Part shown: one piece after another, positions 34,386 through 35,809 of the stretch | How positions within the stretch are numbered: position 1 is the first letter of the stretch | Layout of the letters: each line of letters opens with the position of its first letter | Notes under the pieces: model-generated | The model's input: the letters and a program-made list of their open reading frames with translations, nothing else | Told to the model about the DNA's origin: nothing | Databases searched by the model: none | Source of the DNA: Alphaproteobacteria bacterium | Lineage (GTDB): Bacteria > Pseudomonadota > Alphaproteobacteria > Acetobacterales > Acetobacteraceae | NCBI GenBank assembly: GCA_017307285.1 | Contig: JAFKFI010000079.1 | Coordinates: forward strand, 1-35,809 | Direction: 5' to 3' | DNA length: 35,809 bases | Program-made: the position numbers and the translations under genes

Positions 34386-34853
34386 ACCAATCGCGATTTC
34401 GCCCCTCTTTTTCGTACCGCCATCGGCTTTGATCGTCTCGCACGGCTGATGGACACCGCTGCTGCGGCGGCCGAGGCGCCGTCCTACCCGCCCTACAACA
34501 TCGAGAAGACCGGCGATGACTCCTACCGCCTGACTATGGCGGTGGCCGGGTTCAGCCCTCAGGACCTCGATGTGACGGTGAAGGACAACACCCTGTTCGT
34601 CAGCGGTCGCGTCCACAGCGAGGGCGAGCAGCCCGAGATGCTGTATCGCGGCATCGCCGGCCGCGCCTTCGAGCGCCGCTTCGTGCTCGCCGACCACATC
34701 GTCGTGGAGGGCGCCGACGTGCGCAACGGCCTGCTGCATGTGGGCCTGAAGCGAGTCGTGCCTGAGGCGCTGAAGCCGCGCCGGATCGAGATCGGCAACG
34801 GCACGCCGGCCGCGATCGCCAACGACGCGGCGGCGCCGTCCCAGGCCGCCTAA
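34383..34853 (+). CDS. Small heat-shock protein, Hsp20/IbpA family
   Basis: A 156-residue ATP-independent chaperone that holds unfolding proteins. The alpha-crystallin domain spans about 35-130: YPPYNIEKTGDDSYRLTMAVAGF, VTVKDNTLFVSGRV, a GIAGRAFERRFVLADHI stretch and a final NGLLHVGLKR carrying the conserved small-hydrophobic pair; fragments are abbreviated. The C-terminal tail keeps an RRIEIG element, an I-x-I motif for oligomer contacts. GTG at 34383 is the start, six bases after AGGAGG; the open frame further upstream is the non-coding ROSE leader. Expression is controlled by a sigma-32-like promoter and a thermometer. Confidence 0.94.
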   Translation: MTNRDFAPLFRTAIGFDRLARLMDTAAAAAEAPSYPPYNIEKTGDDSYRLTMAVAGFSPQDLDVTVKDNTLFVSGRVHSEGEQPEMLYRGIAGRAFERRFVLADHIVVEGADVRNGLLHVGLKRVVPEALKPRRIEIGNGTPAAIANDAAAPSQAA

Positions 34854-34873
34854 GCGCGAAGACACACGAATGG

Positions 34874-34902
34874 GAGGGGCCGGGCGACCGGCCCCTCTTT
34901 TT
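34874..34902 (+). terminator. Rho-independent terminator of the hsp20 gene
   Basis: A perfect 10-base-pair stem, GAGGGGCCGG (34874-34883) with CCGGCCCCTC (34888-34897), closes a GCGA tetraloop and is followed by five T. It begins 20 bases after the hsp20 stop. Confidence 0.92.
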
Positions 34903-34928
34903 AGGAGGCGGAATTCATTCCGCCTCCT
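34903..34928. terminator. Second hairpin, at the end of the DUF1192 gene
   Basis: AGGAGGCGGAAT (34903-34914) and ATTCCGCCTCCT (34917-34928) form a perfect 12-base-pair stem with a two-base centre. It touches the stop codon of the convergent DUF1192 gene. For leftward transcripts no T-run follows, so it is a 3' stabilising hairpin or a weak terminator. Confidence 0.6.
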
Positions 34929-35126
34929 TTACTTGGGCTTGGTGCGGAACACGGCGTCGGCGGCGCTGCGGTGGCCGTGCTTGCGGGCGATGTCCGCCTC
35001 GACCCTGGCGATCTCGCCCTGGAGCTCGCCGATATACGCCTCCAACTCCTCGATCCCGAGCGAGTCAAGCGGCAGTTTCTCGAGCCGCGCGCGTGGACGC
35101 GGGGGGGCGTCTTCCTCCAGGGCCAT
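34929..35126 (-). CDS. DUF1192 family small protein
   Basis: A 65-residue protein. An acidic/Pro-rich start (MALEEDAPPRPRARLEKLPLD) leads to a charged coiled-coil helix, LGIEELEAYIGELQGEI with ARVEADIARKHG, ending in SAADAVFRTKPK. This is the usual length and pattern of DUF1192, small cytoplasmic alphaproteobacterial proteins of unknown function. AGGAGAA precedes the ATG at 35126. Longer readings of the frame lack a ribosome site. It is divergent from the DUF1013 gene. Confidence 0.9.
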   Translation of the reverse strand: MALEEDAPPRPRARLEKLPLDSLGIEELEAYIGELQGEIARVEADIARKHGHRSAADAVFRTKPK

Positions 35127-35174
35127 GCGGTTCTCCTGCGTTTTGCAGCCGCAGCATAATCCCGGCGGGCGCTC

Positions 35175-35203
35175 TTGACCCACCCCCAACCACAAGTCAT
35201 ATC
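35175..35203 (+). promoter_or_regulatory. Possible promoter of the DUF1013 gene
   Basis: TTGACC (35175-35180) and CATATC (35198-35203) are separated by 17 bases. The -35 is good, the -10 matches 3 of 6. It gives a leader of about 60 bases. Confidence 0.35.
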
Positions 35204-35268
35204 CCGGTTTTGCCCCACCGAGAGCACGCGAGTCTGTGCAGCGCTCCCCGGGCTGAAGGTGACACGCC

Positions 35269-35809
35269 ATGACCCTGCCATTGATGCCGAAAGCCACCGC
35301 CGTGTGGCTGATCGAGAAGACCGCCCTCACCTTCACTCAGATCGCGGATTTCTGCGGGATGCACCCGCTCGAAGTGCAGGCCATCGCGGATGGCGAGGTG
35401 GCGCAGGGCATCGTCGGCTACGACCCGGTGGCGAACGGCCAGCTCACGATGAACGAGATCCATCGCTGCGAGGCGGATACCAACGCACGGTTGCGTCTGC
35501 TGCCGAGCAACAATCCCCTGCCGAAGCGTTCGCGCGGCGCCCGCTATACGCCTGTTGCCAAGCGCAACGACCGGCCGGACGCCATTGCCTTCCTGCTGCG
35601 CACCTTCCCGCAGCTGTCGGAAGCGCAAGTGGGGAAGTTGCTGGGAACCACCAAGGACACCATCCAGAAGGTGCGCGACCGCACTCATTGGAACAGCGCC
35701 AATATCAAACCGCGCGACCCGGTGATACTCGGGTTGTGCAGTCAGACCGACCTGAATGCGGCCGTTGCGGTGGCGAATGAGCGCCTGATCCGCGAGGGCC
35801 ACGCGGTCC
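35269..35809 (+). CDS. DUF1013 / cell cycle regulator TrcR-like protein, 3' end outside window
   Basis: An open frame runs from the ATG at 35269 through 180 codons to the window edge without a stop. It begins MTLPLMPKATAVWLIEKTAL and continues TFTQIADFCGMHPLEVQAIADG, YDPVANGQLTMNEIHRCEAD, then a second helix-turn-helix-like unit (LSEAQVGKLLGTTKDTIQKVRD) and DPVILGLCSQTDLNAAVA; each quote is abbreviated. This is the alphaproteobacterial DUF1013 family, where a member in Rhodobacterales has been named TrcR, a regulator linked to the CtrA cell-cycle network. AAGGTGA precedes the start. Both halves look able to bind nucleic acid. Almost the entire protein is probably present. Confidence 0.9.
   Translation, partial: MTLPLMPKATAVWLIEKTALTFTQIADFCGMHPLEVQAIADGEVAQGIVGYDPVANGQLTMNEIHRCEADTNARLRLLPSNNPLPKRSRGARYTPVAKRNDRPDAIAFLLRTFPQLSEAQVGKLLGTTKDTIQKVRDRTHWNSANIKPRDPVILGLCSQTDLNAAVAVANERLIREGHAV

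Overview
This is a GC-rich alphaproteobacterial chromosome segment. Lineage-typical families of unknown or partly known role are present (DUF1013/TrcR, DUF1192, DUF2852, DUF3108), together with a divergent gph / glmU-glmS block and a ROSE-type leader on a small heat-shock gene. The overall style (PEP-CTERM protein, OpgC, many SsuABC-like and flavin-dependent catabolic genes) suggests a free-living Rhodospirillales or Acetobacteraceae-like bacterium. The family-level placement is inference. No insertion sequence, phage block or CRISPR array was found. No gap between genes exceeds 300 bases.

Layout. Positions 1-3054 hold the first codons of a flavoprotein (-), gabD (-) and a secreted beta-propeller esterase-like gene (+). 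Positions 3061-4953 are a three-gene operon of small membrane proteins (-), including a TMEM175-type channel. Positions 5132-6776 are a compact, less GC-rich pair: an unrecognised small protein and a PD-(D/E)XK nuclease-like protein. Positions 6834-11571 are housekeeping: glmU-glmS (amino-sugar supply for the cell wall), gph and a DUF3108 protein. They are followed by tRNA-Val(CAC), a PEP-CTERM surface protein, a sterol-desaturase-like hydroxylase and a putative glycosyltransferase.

Positions 14751-18475 hold a SnoaL-like protein, an enoyl-CoA hydratase-like / aldo-keto reductase / small membrane protein cluster, and an AraC-type regulator. Positions 18680-20222 are a two-gene cassette: a Gly/Ala-rich hydrophobic protein and a papain/transglutaminase-like Cys-His-Asp protein. 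This cassette is the best candidate here for an undescribed system. Positions 20302-25930 hold an M20 peptidase, a flavohaemoglobin gene (hmp) facing an nsrR-like repressor with two matching operators between them, a nitrilotriacetate-monooxygenase-like flavoenzyme and an alpha/beta hydrolase.

Positions 26048-28330 (-) are an OpgC-SGNH hydrolase-monooxygenase series. Positions 28572-31724 (+) are a small membrane protein followed by an SsuABC-like ABC transporter. Positions 31767-34155 (-) are MFS-TetR-DUF2852, with a perfect palindrome just before the last gene. Positions 34254-34902 hold a small heat-shock gene with a sigma-32-like promoter, a ROSE-type thermometer and a strong terminator. 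The window ends with DUF1192 (-) and the start of a DUF1013/TrcR gene (+).

All product names rest on reading motifs in the translated sequence; no database search was run. Starts were moved from the longest frame to the codon with the best ribosome-binding site and family-like N-terminus wherever these disagreed.
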